From: Streptomyces sp. DI166
Lineage (GTDB): Bacteria > Actinomycetota > Actinomycetes > Streptomycetales > Streptomycetaceae
DNA length: 58,600 bases
Direction of reading: 5' to 3'
Assembly: GCF_900091315.1 (NCBI RefSeq)
Contig: NZ_FLSP01000053.1
Coordinates: 1-58,600, forward strand
Under the pieces are notes generated by a model. It was not told the origin of the DNA and did not search any database. It was given only the letters and a program-made list of their open reading frames with translations. Numbering within the stretch: the first letter of the stretch is position 1; every line of letters begins with the position of its first letter. Shown one piece after another: positions 1-8,565 of this stretch. A program made the position numbers and the translations under genes.

Positions 1-171
1 TCTCCGACTCAGGACCGGACCACCCGGCAGGACGCCCGCCGCCCCGACCCCGGAGGCCGACACATACCCCTCCCGCGCCCGATCGCCTCCACCACGGCCC
101 CGACTCACCGCCCCGAAAGCCCCACCGCCGACCGGACCACCCTCCGCCGACAGAACCCCGGACGCCGGCGC

Positions 172-1776
172 ATGCCCCTCCGCCGTCTCGTCGCCTCCGG
201 TGCCACCCTGCTCGCGGCGGTCGGTGCCCTCGTGCTGACCCCGGCCGCGTCCGCGAGCGCGCACCCGCTCGGGAACTTCACCGTCAACCGCTACGACGGC
301 CTGGTCGTCACCCCGCACGCCCTCCGCGTCGACCACGTCGAGGACCTCGCCGAGATCCCGGCGACCCAGGCGAAGCCGGAGGTCGAGCGGAAGGGCCTCG
401 ACAAGTGGGCCCGGGAGCGGTGCGCGAGCGCGGCCCGGGACAGCGCCCTGACCGTCGGCGGGCGGAGTGTTCCGCTCACCGTCGAGAGCGGCAAGGCGCA
501 GGTGCGCCCCGGTCAGGCCGGGCTGGACACCCTGCGCGTGGAGTGCGAGTTCAGCGCGCCGCTGCCCGAGGAGGAGACGCTCATCCTCGCCTTCGAGGCC
601 GCCGGTGCCGAGTCCGGGCCCGGCTGGCGCGAGGTCACCGCGCGCGGCGACCGGATGACGCTCACCGACTCCGACGTACCGCGCAAGTCGCTGTCCGGGG
701 AGCTGACCGCGTACCCGGAGAAGCTGCTCTCCTCCCCCGCCGACACCGCGTCCGCCGAGCTGACCGTACGCCCCGGCGGGCCCGCCCTCACCGAGGAGGA
801 ACGGGACGCGCCCGGCGCCTCGGTACTGCCGCGCGGCGCCGACCGCTGGACGCAGGCCCTGGACTCCCTGGTCGCGCGCAACGACCTCACCGTCGGCTTC
901 GCCGCGCTCGCGCTGTTCATCGCCGTGGGCCTGGGCGCCCTGCACGCGCTCGCGCCCGGCCACGGCAAGACGCTGATGGCGGCGGTGGCCACGGCCCGCG
1001 GCGGCCGCGCCCGGATGAAGGACGTCCTGCCGCTCGCCGCCTCGGTGACGGTCACCCACACGCTGGGCGTGGTCGCCCTGGGCCTGCTGGTCACCGCGGG
1101 CTCGGCCGCCGCGCCGTCCGTGATCACCTGGCTGGGCATCGCCAGCGGCGCCCTGGTGATGGCCGCGGGCGCCACCCTCCTGCGCCGGGCCTGGCACCAG
1201 CGAAGCCACCGGCACGCCCATGCCCAGGCGCACTCCCACACCCACGAACGCACCCCGGCCCTGGTCGGCGCCCACTCCCACGGCGACGAGCACGGCCACG
1301 CACACGAACACTCCCACGAACACGGCCACGCCCACGAGCCCGAGGAACACCACCCGCACGAACACCCCCACCCGCATCCCCACACCCACACGCACACCCA
1401 CGGCGGCCACACCCACACCCACTCCACCGCCCCCACCGTGCGCGGCACGATCCTGCTCGGCTTCGCCGGCGGCCTCGTGCCGAGCCCGTCCGCGGTGGTC
1501 GTCCTGGTCGGCGCCGCCGCACTCGGGCACGCCTGGTTCGGGCTGCTGCTGGTCGTGGCGTACGGGGTGGGGCTCGCCCTGACCCTGACGGCGGCGGGAT
1601 ACGCCGTCGTGCGGCTCGGCGCCGGGGCGAGCCGGTGGGTGGAGCGGCGTCCGCGCTGGGCCGTTCACCCGGTGGCGGGCCTGGTCCGCCGCACCGCACC
1701 GCTGTTGTCCGCGTTGGTCGTCGTCGCTCTTGGGGCCGGATTGGTGCTCAAGGGGGCGGCATCCGCACTCGGTTGA
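172..1776 (+). CDS. NicO-family nickel/cobalt transporter with secreted N-terminal domain and His-rich loop
   Basis: Probable Ni2+/Co2+ transporter of the NicO (RcnA/HoxN-related) family in the cytoplasmic membrane. Residues 1-30 are a signal peptide (cleavage near ASA-HPLG), followed by an extracytoplasmic domain of about 200 residues. The membrane part begins near residue 238 and holds the family motif HALAPGHGKT (about 257-266) and VTHTLGV. Residues about 345-421 are a loop with dozens of His in HxH runs, a likely metal-binding or sensing segment between two membrane halves. 534 aa. No clear ribosome binding site precedes the ATG, so the start is less certain. It is 33 bp upstream of a kinase gene on the same strand. 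Direction of transport (uptake or efflux) cannot be told from sequence. Confidence 0.82.
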   Translation: MPLRRLVASGATLLAAVGALVLTPAASASAHPLGNFTVNRYDGLVVTPHALRVDHVEDLAEIPATQAKPEVERKGLDKWARERCASAARDSALTVGGRSVPLTVESGKAQVRPGQAGLDTLRVECEFSAPLPEEETLILAFEAAGAESGPGWREVTARGDRMTLTDSDVPRKSLSGELTAYPEKLLSSPADTASAELTVRPGGPALTEEERDAPGASVLPRGADRWTQALDSLVARNDLTVGFAALALFIAVGLGALHALAPGHGKTLMAAVATARGGRARMKDVLPLAASVTVTHTLGVVALGLLVTAGSAAAPSVITWLGIASGALVMAAGATLLRRAWHQRSHRHAHAQAHSHTHERTPALVGAHSHGDEHGHAHEHSHEHGHAHEPEEHHPHEHPHPHPHTHTHTHGGHTHTHSTAPTVRGTILLGFAGGLVPSPSAVVVLVGAAALGHAWFGLLLVVAYGVGLALTLTAAGYAVVRLGAGASRWVERRPRWAVHPVAGLVRRTAPLLSALVVVALGAGLVLKGAASALG

Positions 1777-1809
1777 GCTACTTTGTGAGGAAAAGGAGAC
1801 TTCGCGCGC

Positions 1810-3435
1810 ATGCGAATGGGGGCGCCCGTGTCCGACGCGACGGGCAGTGAACGAGTGATCGCGGACCGCTACCGCCTCCTGTCGCCGCTCGGCGAGGGCG
1901 GTATGGGGACGGTCTGGCGCGCTCGCGACGAGGTGCTGCACCGCGAGGTCGCCGTCAAGGAGGTCCGTGCCCCGCACGGGCTGCCGGCCGCCGATGTGGA
2001 GCGGATGTACGCCCGTCTGGAGCGCGAGGCGTGGGCCGCGGCCCGGGTGGCGAACCGCAATGTGGTGACGGTGTACGACGTGGCCACGCAGGACGGCCGC
2101 CCGTGGATCGTGATGGAGCTGGTGCGCGGTATCTCGCTCGCCGACTACCTGGACGCCGAGGGTCCGCTGCCGCCGCAGCGCGCGGCGCACATCGGGGCCG
2201 AGGTGCTGGCGGCGCTGCGGGCCGCGCACGAGGCGGGGGTGCTGCACCGGGACGTGAAGCCGGCCAACGTGCTGCTGGAGAACGACGGCCGGGTGGTGCT
2301 CACCGACTTCGGGATCGCCCAGGTGGAGGGCAGTTCCGCGCTCACCATGACCGGTGAGGTGATCGGCTCGCCCGAGTTCCTCGCCCCGGAGCGGGCGCTG
2401 GGCCGCACGCCCGGCCCCGAGTCGGACCTGTGGTCGCTGGGTGTGCTGCTGTACGCGGCGGTGGAGGGCAACTCCCCGTTCCGCCAGGACACCCCGCTGA
2501 GCACCCTGCGCGCCATCGTGGACGAGGAGCTGCCGCCGCCGCGCCGGGCCGGTCCGCTCGCCCCGGTGATCGAGGGCCTGCTGCGCAAGGACCCGGCCGA
2601 GCGGCTCTCCGCCGAACTGGCCGAGCAGGAGCTGCGGGTGATCGGCGCGGGCGGCACTCCGCGCGCGGGGACGGTCGGCGCGACGCCGTACGCCCCGACC
2701 ATGGTCTCCCACCAGCCGCCGCCGACACCGCCCCGGCCCTACCCGGCGACACCCTCCGCCCACACGGCCCCCACCGCCGCCACCAGCCCCACCGGTCCCG
2801 AGCGCCCCGGCCGCAACCGCCGTGCCGCGGTCGTCCTGGTCGCGGGGCTGGCCGCACTGGCGCTCGCGGTGGCAGGTCTGACGTACGCGCTGCTCAACCG
2901 CGAGGACGACAACGGCAAGGAGGCGGACGGCGGTACGACCGGTCAGGTGGAGACGGAGAAGCAGGCGACGCCGTCCGAGACGGAGGACGACACCACCCCG
3001 ACCACCGATCCCACGCCGAGCGAGACGGCGACGCAGTCGACCCCGCCGCCGCAGACGGTGCAGGTGACGCTCGCCGGGTCGCACACGGAGTACGAGGGGA
3101 CCTGTCCGCCGCCGCAGGCCGAGGCGCCGTCGTTCACGGCGACGTTCACGGTGGGGCGGCTGCCCGCCGAGGTCAGCTATCGCTGGGTGTCGCGGGACGG
3201 CGATGTCATGGACTCGGGGTGGAAGACGCTGTCGTTCCCGGAGGGCGGCACGCGCACCAAGCAGGACCGGGCGTTCGTGACGACGAACGACGAGAGCGGG
3301 TCGTTCGAGAACGAGATCAGCGTCGAGGTGCGCTCTCCGGTGGAGACGAAGTCCAACTCGGTCGCCTTCTCGGTCACCTGTGGGACGGAGACCCCGCCGG
3401 ACGGGGTCTCCCCTTCGCCTTCAGTGAGTTACTGA
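1810..3435 (+). CDS. Membrane-anchored Ser/Thr protein kinase (PknB type)
   Basis: Eukaryotic-type Ser/Thr kinase with an extracellular C-terminal domain. Glycine loop LGEGGMGTVW (28-36), ATP lysine K50 in VAVKE, catalytic loop HRDVKPANV (about 146) and DFG (about 167) are all present, so it should be active. A Pro/Thr-rich juxtamembrane stretch leads to one membrane helix (about 339-361). The outside part (about 365-541) is Thr/Glu-rich, then a beta-rich domain with two Cys (TCPPPQ and FSVTCG) and no PASTA repeat. AAGGAG at 1793-1798 supports ATG 1810; ATG 1816 and GTG 1828 are alternatives. It is convergent with the lipase gene, only 27 bp apart. Ligand and substrate are unknown. Confidence 0.9.
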   Translation: MRMGAPVSDATGSERVIADRYRLLSPLGEGGMGTVWRARDEVLHREVAVKEVRAPHGLPAADVERMYARLEREAWAAARVANRNVVTVYDVATQDGRPWIVMELVRGISLADYLDAEGPLPPQRAAHIGAEVLAALRAAHEAGVLHRDVKPANVLLENDGRVVLTDFGIAQVEGSSALTMTGEVIGSPEFLAPERALGRTPGPESDLWSLGVLLYAAVEGNSPFRQDTPLSTLRAIVDEELPPPRRAGPLAPVIEGLLRKDPAERLSAELAEQELRVIGAGGTPRAGTVGATPYAPTMVSHQPPPTPPRPYPATPSAHTAPTAATSPTGPERPGRNRRAAVVLVAGLAALALAVAGLTYALLNREDDNGKEADGGTTGQVETEKQATPSETEDDTTPTTDPTPSETATQSTPPPQTVQVTLAGSHTEYEGTCPPPQAEAPSFTATFTVGRLPAEVSYRWVSRDGDVMDSGWKTLSFPEGGTRTKQDRAFVTTNDESGSFENEISVEVRSPVETKSNSVAFSVTCGTETPPDGVSPSPSVSY

Positions 3436-3462
3436 GGGTCAGGTCCGATGCGGTGACGCGGA

Positions 3463-4257
3463 TCAGGCCGCGCCGTTCAGTACGGGCAGGTAGCCGCCGG
3501 ACTGGCCGGCCGCCTTGGGGTGGTACGACTCGCCGATGTTGAGCCAGTTGACGCTGTGCAGCCAGGAGCTGCTGGAGCAGATCTCGTGGTTGGTGAAGGT
3601 GCCGCGCACATCGCCGAAGACGAAGGAGTGCGCCTGGGCGCGGGCCTTCACGGCGTTGTTGAGGTAGTCGGAGGCGTCGTTGATGGCCTTGCGCTTGGTC
3701 TCGGACAGCCCGAGGCAGGACTGGCCGAGCTTGTAGAAGCGCGGGTAGCCGAGCACGACGACACGGGCGTTGGGCGCCTTGCTGCGGATCGCCGAGTAGA
3801 CGCTGTCGAGCTTGCCGGGCAGCGTCGAGTCGACGTACGCCTTGGCGGTGTTGATGCGGGAGATGCAGGTGCTGTCGGACTGGAGCACACAGGTCGTCAT
3901 GACATCGGCGAACCCGGCGTCATTGCCGCCGATGCTGATGGAGACCAGCGCGGTGGAGGAGTTGAGCGGGCCCATCTGGTTGGCGAGAACATCACCCGTT
4001 CGGGCGCCCGAGCAGGCCGTGAAGGCGAACGACGAGGGTGAGTTGGCGGCCGCCCAGAGGTAGGGGTGGGCCTTCGTGCTGCGCTTGCAGTCGCCGCTCG
4101 ATCCGATGTAGCTGCCGGCGCCGACGCCCGAGGCGTAGGAGTCACCGAGCGCCACATAGGGCCCGGTGGCGGCCTGCGCGGAGCCGGCGCCGGTGAGTAC
4201 GGCGCCGACGGCGAGGATGAGTGAGCCGACGTATGCGGCAATTCGGGAACGTCTCAT
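3463..4257 (-). CDS. Secreted SGNH/GDSL lipase-esterase
   Basis: Secreted SGNH-hydrolase acting on esters and lipids outside the cell. Signal peptide MRRSRIAAY...SAQAA (1-30). Block I GDSYASG carries the nucleophile S40; SGGND-type block GGND is at 110-113; the C-terminal SYHPKAAGQ supplies the catalytic His. Six Cys fit three disulfides as in secreted Streptomyces esterases (from memory, the S. coelicolor SCO1725 enzyme is the closest characterised relative). 264 aa. The start at 4257 was chosen over an upstream in-frame ATG at 4287 because AAGGGAGG lies just before it and the signal peptide begins there. Divergent from the subtilisin gene with a 261-bp shared upstream region. Confidence 0.92.
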   Translation of the reverse strand: MRRSRIAAYVGSLILAVGAVLTGAGSAQAATGPYVALGDSYASGVGAGSYIGSSGDCKRSTKAHPYLWAAANSPSSFAFTACSGARTGDVLANQMGPLNSSTALVSISIGGNDAGFADVMTTCVLQSDSTCISRINTAKAYVDSTLPGKLDSVYSAIRSKAPNARVVVLGYPRFYKLGQSCLGLSETKRKAINDASDYLNNAVKARAQAHSFVFGDVRGTFTNHEICSSSSWLHSVNWLNIGESYHPKAAGQSGGYLPVLNGAA

Positions 4258-4310
4258 GGAACCTCCCTTTAGCAGGATCTCTGCCACATCTGTCGTAGCA
4301 GCTACGCGTG

Positions 4311-4333
4311 TTGACAGGAAGTGTCCATGTCAA
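4311..4333. promoter_or_regulatory. Inverted repeat TTGACA-N11-TGTCAA in lipase/protease intergenic region
   Basis: TTGACA at 4311-4316 and TGTCAA at 4328-4333 form a 6-bp inverted repeat 54 bp upstream of the lipase start, with an inner GACA/TGTC pair. TTGACA could be a -35 element in either direction, or the pair could be a regulator site. A second TTGACA at 4407-4412 faces the protease gene. Low confidence in function. Confidence 0.35.
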
Positions 4334-4419
4334 GATTTTCAGTACCGAACCACCCTGTTTCCTGTGCGTTCGCTGTGGGTTCGATTACGTGCTCATGACA
4401 GATTTGTTGACAGCTCCTC

Positions 4420-4444
4420 AACTCCCTTGTTCCGCAAGGGAGTT
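4420..4444 (+). promoter_or_regulatory. Perfect 10-bp inverted repeat in protease 5' region
   Basis: AACTCCCTTG (4420-4429), a 5-nt loop, then CAAGGGAGTT (4435-4444): a perfect 10-bp stem 75-99 nt before the protease ATG. It can be an operator or, if transcribed, an mRNA-stabilising or attenuating hairpin. It is not CIRCE and has no T-run after it. TTGACA at 4407-4412 sits just upstream. Confidence 0.55.
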
Positions 4445-4518
4445 GCCCCGAGGCTTGAGCCACCCCACAGACGCGCCCCCACCCAAGTGCGCGTCGCCGA
4501 TGAGGAGGACTCCCTCGG

Positions 4519-5727
4519 ATGGCACAACTGCGCAGCAAAAAGCTTCGGTTCGCCGCCGCAACCGGCCTGGCGACCGCGGCACTCGTCGGCGGACTCATCT
4601 CCCTGCCCGCTCAGGCCGCACCGGCCGAGGGCAGGGTCCTGGCCGCCGATTCCCTCACAGCGATCAAGGACAGCTACATCGTCACGCTGAAGAAGGGCGC
4701 CGGTCTCAAGGCGGCCTCCAGCGCGGGCAAGAGCCTGATCAAGGAGTACGGCGGCAAGGTCGACAAGACGTTCGGCAAGGTCCTCAACGGCTACTCGGCG
4801 ACCCTCTCCGCGGCCGAGGCGAGAAGGCTCGCCGCCGACCCGTCGGTCGCCTCCGTCGAGCAGAACCAGCGCGTCCGGCTGACCGACACCACACAGTCCA
4901 ACGCGCCCTGGGGCCTGGACCGCATCGACCAGACCTCGCTCCCGCTCTCCGGCACCTACACCTACCCGGACAGCGCGGGCAGCGGAGTGACGGTCTACGT
5001 CATCGACACCGGCGTGCGCATCACCCACTCCCAGATCAGCGGCCGGGCCAGCTACGGCTACGACGCCGTCGACGGCGACACCACCGCATCCGACGGCAAC
5101 GGCCACGGCACGCATGTGGCGACCACGATCGCGGGCTCGACCTACGGCGTCGCCAAGAAGGCGAAGATCGTCGCGGTACGGGTGCTCAACAACAGCGGCT
5201 CCGGCACCACGGCCGGTGTCATCGCGGGCATCGACTGGGTGACCGCCAACCACTCCGGTCCCTCGGTCGCCAACATGTCGCTCGGCGGCGGCGCCTCCAC
5301 CTCCCTGGACACGGCGGTCGCCAACTCCATCGCCAGCGGCGTGACCTACGCGGTCGCGGCGGGCAACAGCAGCGCCAACGCCTCCTCGTACTCCCCGGCC
5401 CGGGTCGCCGCCGCGATCACGGTCGGCGCCACCACCAGCACCGACGCCCGGGCGAGCTACTCCAACTACGGGTCGGTTCTGGACATCTTCGCGCCCGGCT
5501 CCTCCATCACGGCGGGCTGGCACACCAGTGACAGCGCGACGAACACCATCTCCGGCACCTCGATGGCCACCCCGCACGTCGCGGGCGCCGCGGCGGTCTA
5601 CCTGGCGAACCACACCTCGTCCACCCCGGCCCAGGTCGCCTCGGCCCTGACCGCGGGCGCGACCACCGGCAAGGTCACCAGCCCCGGCACCGGCTCCCCG
5701 AACCGGCTGCTGAAGCTCGTCCCGTAG
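4519..5727 (+). CDS. Secreted subtilisin-like serine protease (S8, proteinase K/aqualysin type)
   Basis: Secreted S8 peptidase. Signal peptide about 1-33 (ends PAQAA), I9 propeptide about 50-122 (DSYIVTLKK to VEQNQRV), catalytic domain about 127-402 beginning NAPWGLDRIDQ. Catalytic residues are D163 (VIDTG), H196 (NGHGTHV), oxyanion N283 (AAGN) and S348 (GTSMA), all intact. 402 aa with no C-terminal accessory domain, the usual size for proteinase K-type enzymes of actinomycetes. GAGGAG at 4502-4507 fits ATG 4519. Probably works with the adjacent secreted lipase in degrading outside polymers; the long leader holds a strong hairpin. Confidence 0.95.
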   Translation: MAQLRSKKLRFAAATGLATAALVGGLISLPAQAAPAEGRVLAADSLTAIKDSYIVTLKKGAGLKAASSAGKSLIKEYGGKVDKTFGKVLNGYSATLSAAEARRLAADPSVASVEQNQRVRLTDTTQSNAPWGLDRIDQTSLPLSGTYTYPDSAGSGVTVYVIDTGVRITHSQISGRASYGYDAVDGDTTASDGNGHGTHVATTIAGSTYGVAKKAKIVAVRVLNNSGSGTTAGVIAGIDWVTANHSGPSVANMSLGGGASTSLDTAVANSIASGVTYAVAAGNSSANASSYSPARVAAAITVGATTSTDARASYSNYGSVLDIFAPGSSITAGWHTSDSATNTISGTSMATPHVAGAAAVYLANHTSSTPAQVASALTAGATTGKVTSPGTGSPNRLLKLVP

Positions 5728-5761
5728 GGCCGGACCACAGGTTCACCTTCCGCACCAGCCG

Positions 5762-5793
5762 TTCCCCGGAGGCGCCCCACCGTCTCCGGGGAA
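5762..5793 (+). terminator. Stem-loop after the subtilisin gene
   Basis: TTCCCCGGAG (5762-5771) pairs with CTCCGGGGAA (5784-5793), a perfect 10-bp stem with a 12-nt loop, 35 bp after the protease stop. No long T-run follows, as is common in Streptomyces. Confidence 0.6.
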
Positions 5794-5888
5794 TCGGTCA
5801 TTCTTCAACCATCGCCGTCTTGACTCCCGCAGCGCGACTGCGCCACATTGAAGCCCGGCATCCGGCGCTTCGGGGGGCAAAGTCGCCA

Positions 5889-6311
5889 ATGCAGACCTTA
5901 AGGATCAGACGCACTTCATCGGACGGCGCCCGGCGCGTGCGACCAGGACCGGAGGATCTGGCGCCGCTGCTGGCGGGGGCCGCGACGGCCGTGGGGGCGG
6001 CCGGAGCACTGCTCGCGCTCGCCGACAGCGACTCGCCGCTGCGCGGACCGCTCACTGTCTTCTTCCTGCTCGCGGCACCGGCCGCGGCCATCGCCGTCGC
6101 ACTGCGCGGCCTGGACCTCTTCGGCCGCGTCATCGCCGCGCTGGCGGGCGCGGTCGTCGTCAACATGCTGGTGGCACAGGCGATGCTGGCCGTGCACCGG
6201 TGGTCGGCCGAGGGCGGCATCGTCGCCGTGACCGCGATCAGCTCCCTTCTGCTCCTGCTCGTGTCGCTACGGCGGCTGCGCGGCCGTACGGAAAGAAAGC
6301 GGACTGTCTGA
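5889..6311 (+). CDS. Small four-helix membrane protein at head of polysaccharide locus, TTA codon at position 4
   Basis: Unknown 140-aa integral membrane protein with a basic N-terminus and four predicted helices (about 25-45, 53-72, 79-102, 110-128), then a basic tail. ATG 5889 is preferred to an in-frame start at 5820 because the intervening residues look non-coding; a G-rich stretch lies 12 nt before it. Codon 4 is TTA (5898-5900), the codon read by bldA tRNA, followed closely by rare AGG and AGA. The stop lies 1 nt before the next gene's GTG, so the two are probably translationally coupled. Likely an accessory membrane part of the polysaccharide machinery; no family recognised. Confidence 0.7.
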   Translation: MQTLRIRRTSSDGARRVRPGPEDLAPLLAGAATAVGAAGALLALADSDSPLRGPLTVFFLLAAPAAAIAVALRGLDLFGRVIAALAGAVVVNMLVAQAMLAVHRWSAEGGIVAVTAISSLLLLLVSLRRLRGRTERKRTV

Positions 6312-6312
6312 C

Positions 6313-7410
6313 GTGGACATCAGCGTGTACCGTCCCGGCGAGCTGACCGCCGCCGACCGGACGGCGTGGACGGCGATGCAGTCCAAGGCCCATCTGCACG
6401 GTTCGCCCGAGCTGGCGAACCCCTTCCTGTCACCCGAGTTCACCCTCGCGGTCGGCCGCTGCCGGCCCGGGGTGCGGATCGCGGTCGTCCGGGAGTCCGG
6501 CGAGCCCGCCGCGTTCTTCCCGTACCAGCGCACCGCGACCGGAGTCGGCCGGGCCGTCGGGCTCGGGGTCTCCGACGCCCAGGGCGTGGTGCACCGGCCC
6601 GGGTTCGAGTGGGACGCCCGGGAACTGCTGCGCGCCTGCGGGCTCGCGGTGTGGGAGTTCGACCACCTGGTCGAGGGCCAGAGCGCGTTCATCGGCTCGG
6701 CCACCGGGACGTACCCGTCACCGGTCATGGACGTGGACCAGGGCTACGAGGCGTATCTCGCGCACCTGCGGGAGCGCTCCCCCAAGTTCACCCGGACCAC
6801 CCTCGCCAAGGAGCGCAAGCTCGGCCGCGACCACCAGGGCGTGCGGTATGTGCACGACGAACGGGACCCGGCCGCGCTGCGCACCCTGATGGAGTGGAAG
6901 TCGGCGCAGTACCGCCGGACCGGGCGCAGCGACCGCTTCGCGCAGGAGTGGATAACCCGGCTGGTGAAGCACCTGTTCCACACCCGGACCGACTCCTTCG
7001 CCGGCGTGCTGTCGGTCCTCCACGCCGAGGGCCGCCCGATCGCCGCGCACTTCGGACTGCGCACCGAGCGGGTGCTGGCGTGCTGGTTCCCGGCGTACGA
7101 CCCGGCGTTCGCGAAGTACTCCCCCGGTCTGGTGCTGCACTTGAGGATGGCCGAGGCGGCCGCCGCCGACGGCATCGCCTATCTGGACCTCGGCCGGGGT
7201 CAGAAGGAATACAAGGACTCCCTGAAGTCACGCGAGCTGAGCGTGGCCGAGGGGTGGGTGACCCGGCGTCACCCGGTGGCGTTCGGTCATCGGGCCCGGC
7301 GTGCTCCGGTACGGGCGCTGCGCAATGTCGTGGTGTCCCGGCCGGAGCTGTTCGAGCCGGCCGACCGTCTGCTGAAACGAGTGGGAAAGATCCGCTCAGG
7401 TCGGAAGTAA
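6313..7410 (+). CDS. FemAB/BioF2-like GNAT acyltransferase
   Basis: 365-aa protein of the GNAT-fold CelD/BioF2-like (FemAB-related) acyltransferases found in exopolysaccharide and cellulose loci. The C-terminal half has the typical pattern: ...RPIAAHFGLRTERVLACWFPAYDP..., then YLDLGRGQKEYKDSLKS (about 294-310). No signal peptide or membrane helix, so it should act in the cytoplasm, probably adding an acyl or aminoacyl group to a sugar or lipid-linked intermediate (inference). GTG start at 6313, 1 nt after the previous stop. A 336-bp gap follows before the glycosyltransferases. Confidence 0.8.
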   Translation: MDISVYRPGELTAADRTAWTAMQSKAHLHGSPELANPFLSPEFTLAVGRCRPGVRIAVVRESGEPAAFFPYQRTATGVGRAVGLGVSDAQGVVHRPGFEWDARELLRACGLAVWEFDHLVEGQSAFIGSATGTYPSPVMDVDQGYEAYLAHLRERSPKFTRTTLAKERKLGRDHQGVRYVHDERDPAALRTLMEWKSAQYRRTGRSDRFAQEWITRLVKHLFHTRTDSFAGVLSVLHAEGRPIAAHFGLRTERVLACWFPAYDPAFAKYSPGLVLHLRMAEAAAADGIAYLDLGRGQKEYKDSLKSRELSVAEGWVTRRHPVAFGHRARRAPVRALRNVVVSRPELFEPADRLLKRVGKIRSGRK

Positions 7411-7746
7411 CGGAAAAACCAACAAAAACGTGAGTCCTGGTTTCAGGTCTTGCCATACGGACGCAATCGTCAATACCGTCGTACATCTCACCCGCAACGG
7501 ACCATCATTTGCGCGGACCAGGGGAGGGCTCAGGGCCGCGGTGGCACCGGCGCGGGGCGCGGTAGGGGGGTGCCGCACTCGGCCTGCGTACAGGAGGACG
7601 TACGCGTGACCGGGGCGTGCCGCGCAATCGGCTCTGCCGCCTTGGCAGGCCGGTGAGTTACGCCAGCAATAACCCCCCTTTCGAACCGGACACACAGCCG
7701 GGCCGCCCCAGGGGCGGGCGGTCCACCGGACGAGAGGGACCGACTC
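7411..7746 (+). other. 336-bp intergenic region upstream of the glycosyltransferase genes
   Basis: No convincing gene; short frames here lack ribosome binding sites and coding-type third-position GC. It likely holds the promoter and leader of the glycosyltransferase operon. The start (7411-7520) is AT-richer than neighbours, including TTGCCATACGG near 7450. A small CTGCC/GGCAG hairpin lies at 7634-7648, and GAGAGGGA just before 7747 is the ribosome binding site. Confidence 0.5.
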
Positions 7747-8565
7747 ATGAGTTCAGTACTGCGCCCGGCAACGGGCGACAAGTACCGCACAGCCGGGAAG
7801 TACCGGCCCGTCTCCTCACACCTGGCCATCGCGCCGCCGGTGAGCGTCGTGATCCCCGCCATGAACGAGGCGGAGAACCTGCCGTACGTCTTCAAGACCC
7901 TGCCGGACTGGATCCACGAAGTGGTGCTGGTCGACGGCAACTCCACGGACAACACCGTCGAAGTGGCCCGCGAGCTGTGGCCCGAGGTGAAGGTCGTCGA
8001 GCAGCGGGGCAAGGGCAAGGGGGATGCCCTGATCACCGGGTTCGAGGCCTGCTCCGGTGACATCATCGTCATGGTCGACGCGGACGGCTCGGCCGACGGC
8101 CAGGAGATCGTCAGCTATGTCTCGGCGCTGGTCTCGGGCGCCGACTTCGCCAAGGGGTCCCGTTTCGCCAACGGCGGCGGCACCGATGACATGACGTTCA
8201 TCCGCAAGCTCGGCAACCGGGTGCTGTGCGCCGTGGTGAACCGCAAGTTCGGCGCCCGCTACACCGATCTCTGCTACGGCTACAACGCTTTCTGGCGGCA
8301 CTGCCTGGACAAGATCGACCTCGACTGCACCGGCTTCGAGGTGGAGACCCTGATGAACATCCGGGTGGTCAAGGCGGGGCTGAAGGTGCAGGAGATACCC
8401 AGCCACGAGTACCTGCGGATCCACGGCACCAGCAATCTGCGGGCCGTGCGGGACGGGCTGCGGGTGCTGAGGGTGATCCTGAAGGAACGCTCCAACCGGC
8501 GTGACCTGCGGCGCCGTGCCGGGCGCTCCCCGCTGCTCGACTCGGTCCGGGGAGAGGTGTCTTGA
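7747..8565 (+). CDS. GT2 glycosyltransferase (Dpm1/UgtP-like)
   Basis: 272-aa cytoplasmic family 2 glycosyltransferase. The GT-A core starts at about residue 33 (VSVVIPAMNEAENL), with VDGNSTDNT and the metal-binding VDADGSADG (about 110-118), then GSRF and LCYGYNAFWR typical of dolichol-phosphate-mannose-synthase-like enzymes. It probably transfers a sugar from a nucleotide donor to polyprenyl phosphate or an oligosaccharide lipid (inference). GAGAGGGA precedes ATG 7747. Its stop overlaps the next gene's TTG start (TTGA), so they are co-translated. Confidence 0.9.
   Translation: MSSVLRPATGDKYRTAGKYRPVSSHLAIAPPVSVVIPAMNEAENLPYVFKTLPDWIHEVVLVDGNSTDNTVEVARELWPEVKVVEQRGKGKGDALITGFEACSGDIIVMVDADGSADGQEIVSYVSALVSGADFAKGSRFANGGGTDDMTFIRKLGNRVLCAVVNRKFGARYTDLCYGYNAFWRHCLDKIDLDCTGFEVETLMNIRVVKAGLKVQEIPSHEYLRIHGTSNLRAVRDGLRVLRVILKERSNRRDLRRRAGRSPLLDSVRGEVS

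Noticed and set aside
405..1850. Long open frame (about 480 codons) overlapping the NicO gene
   Set aside because: Arg/Pro/Gly-rich translation without motifs; it is the usual out-of-frame shadow of high-GC coding DNA.
7450..7656. Possible 68-aa gene between acyltransferase and GT2 genes
   Set aside because: No ribosome binding site, irregular codon use and low third-position GC at its start.
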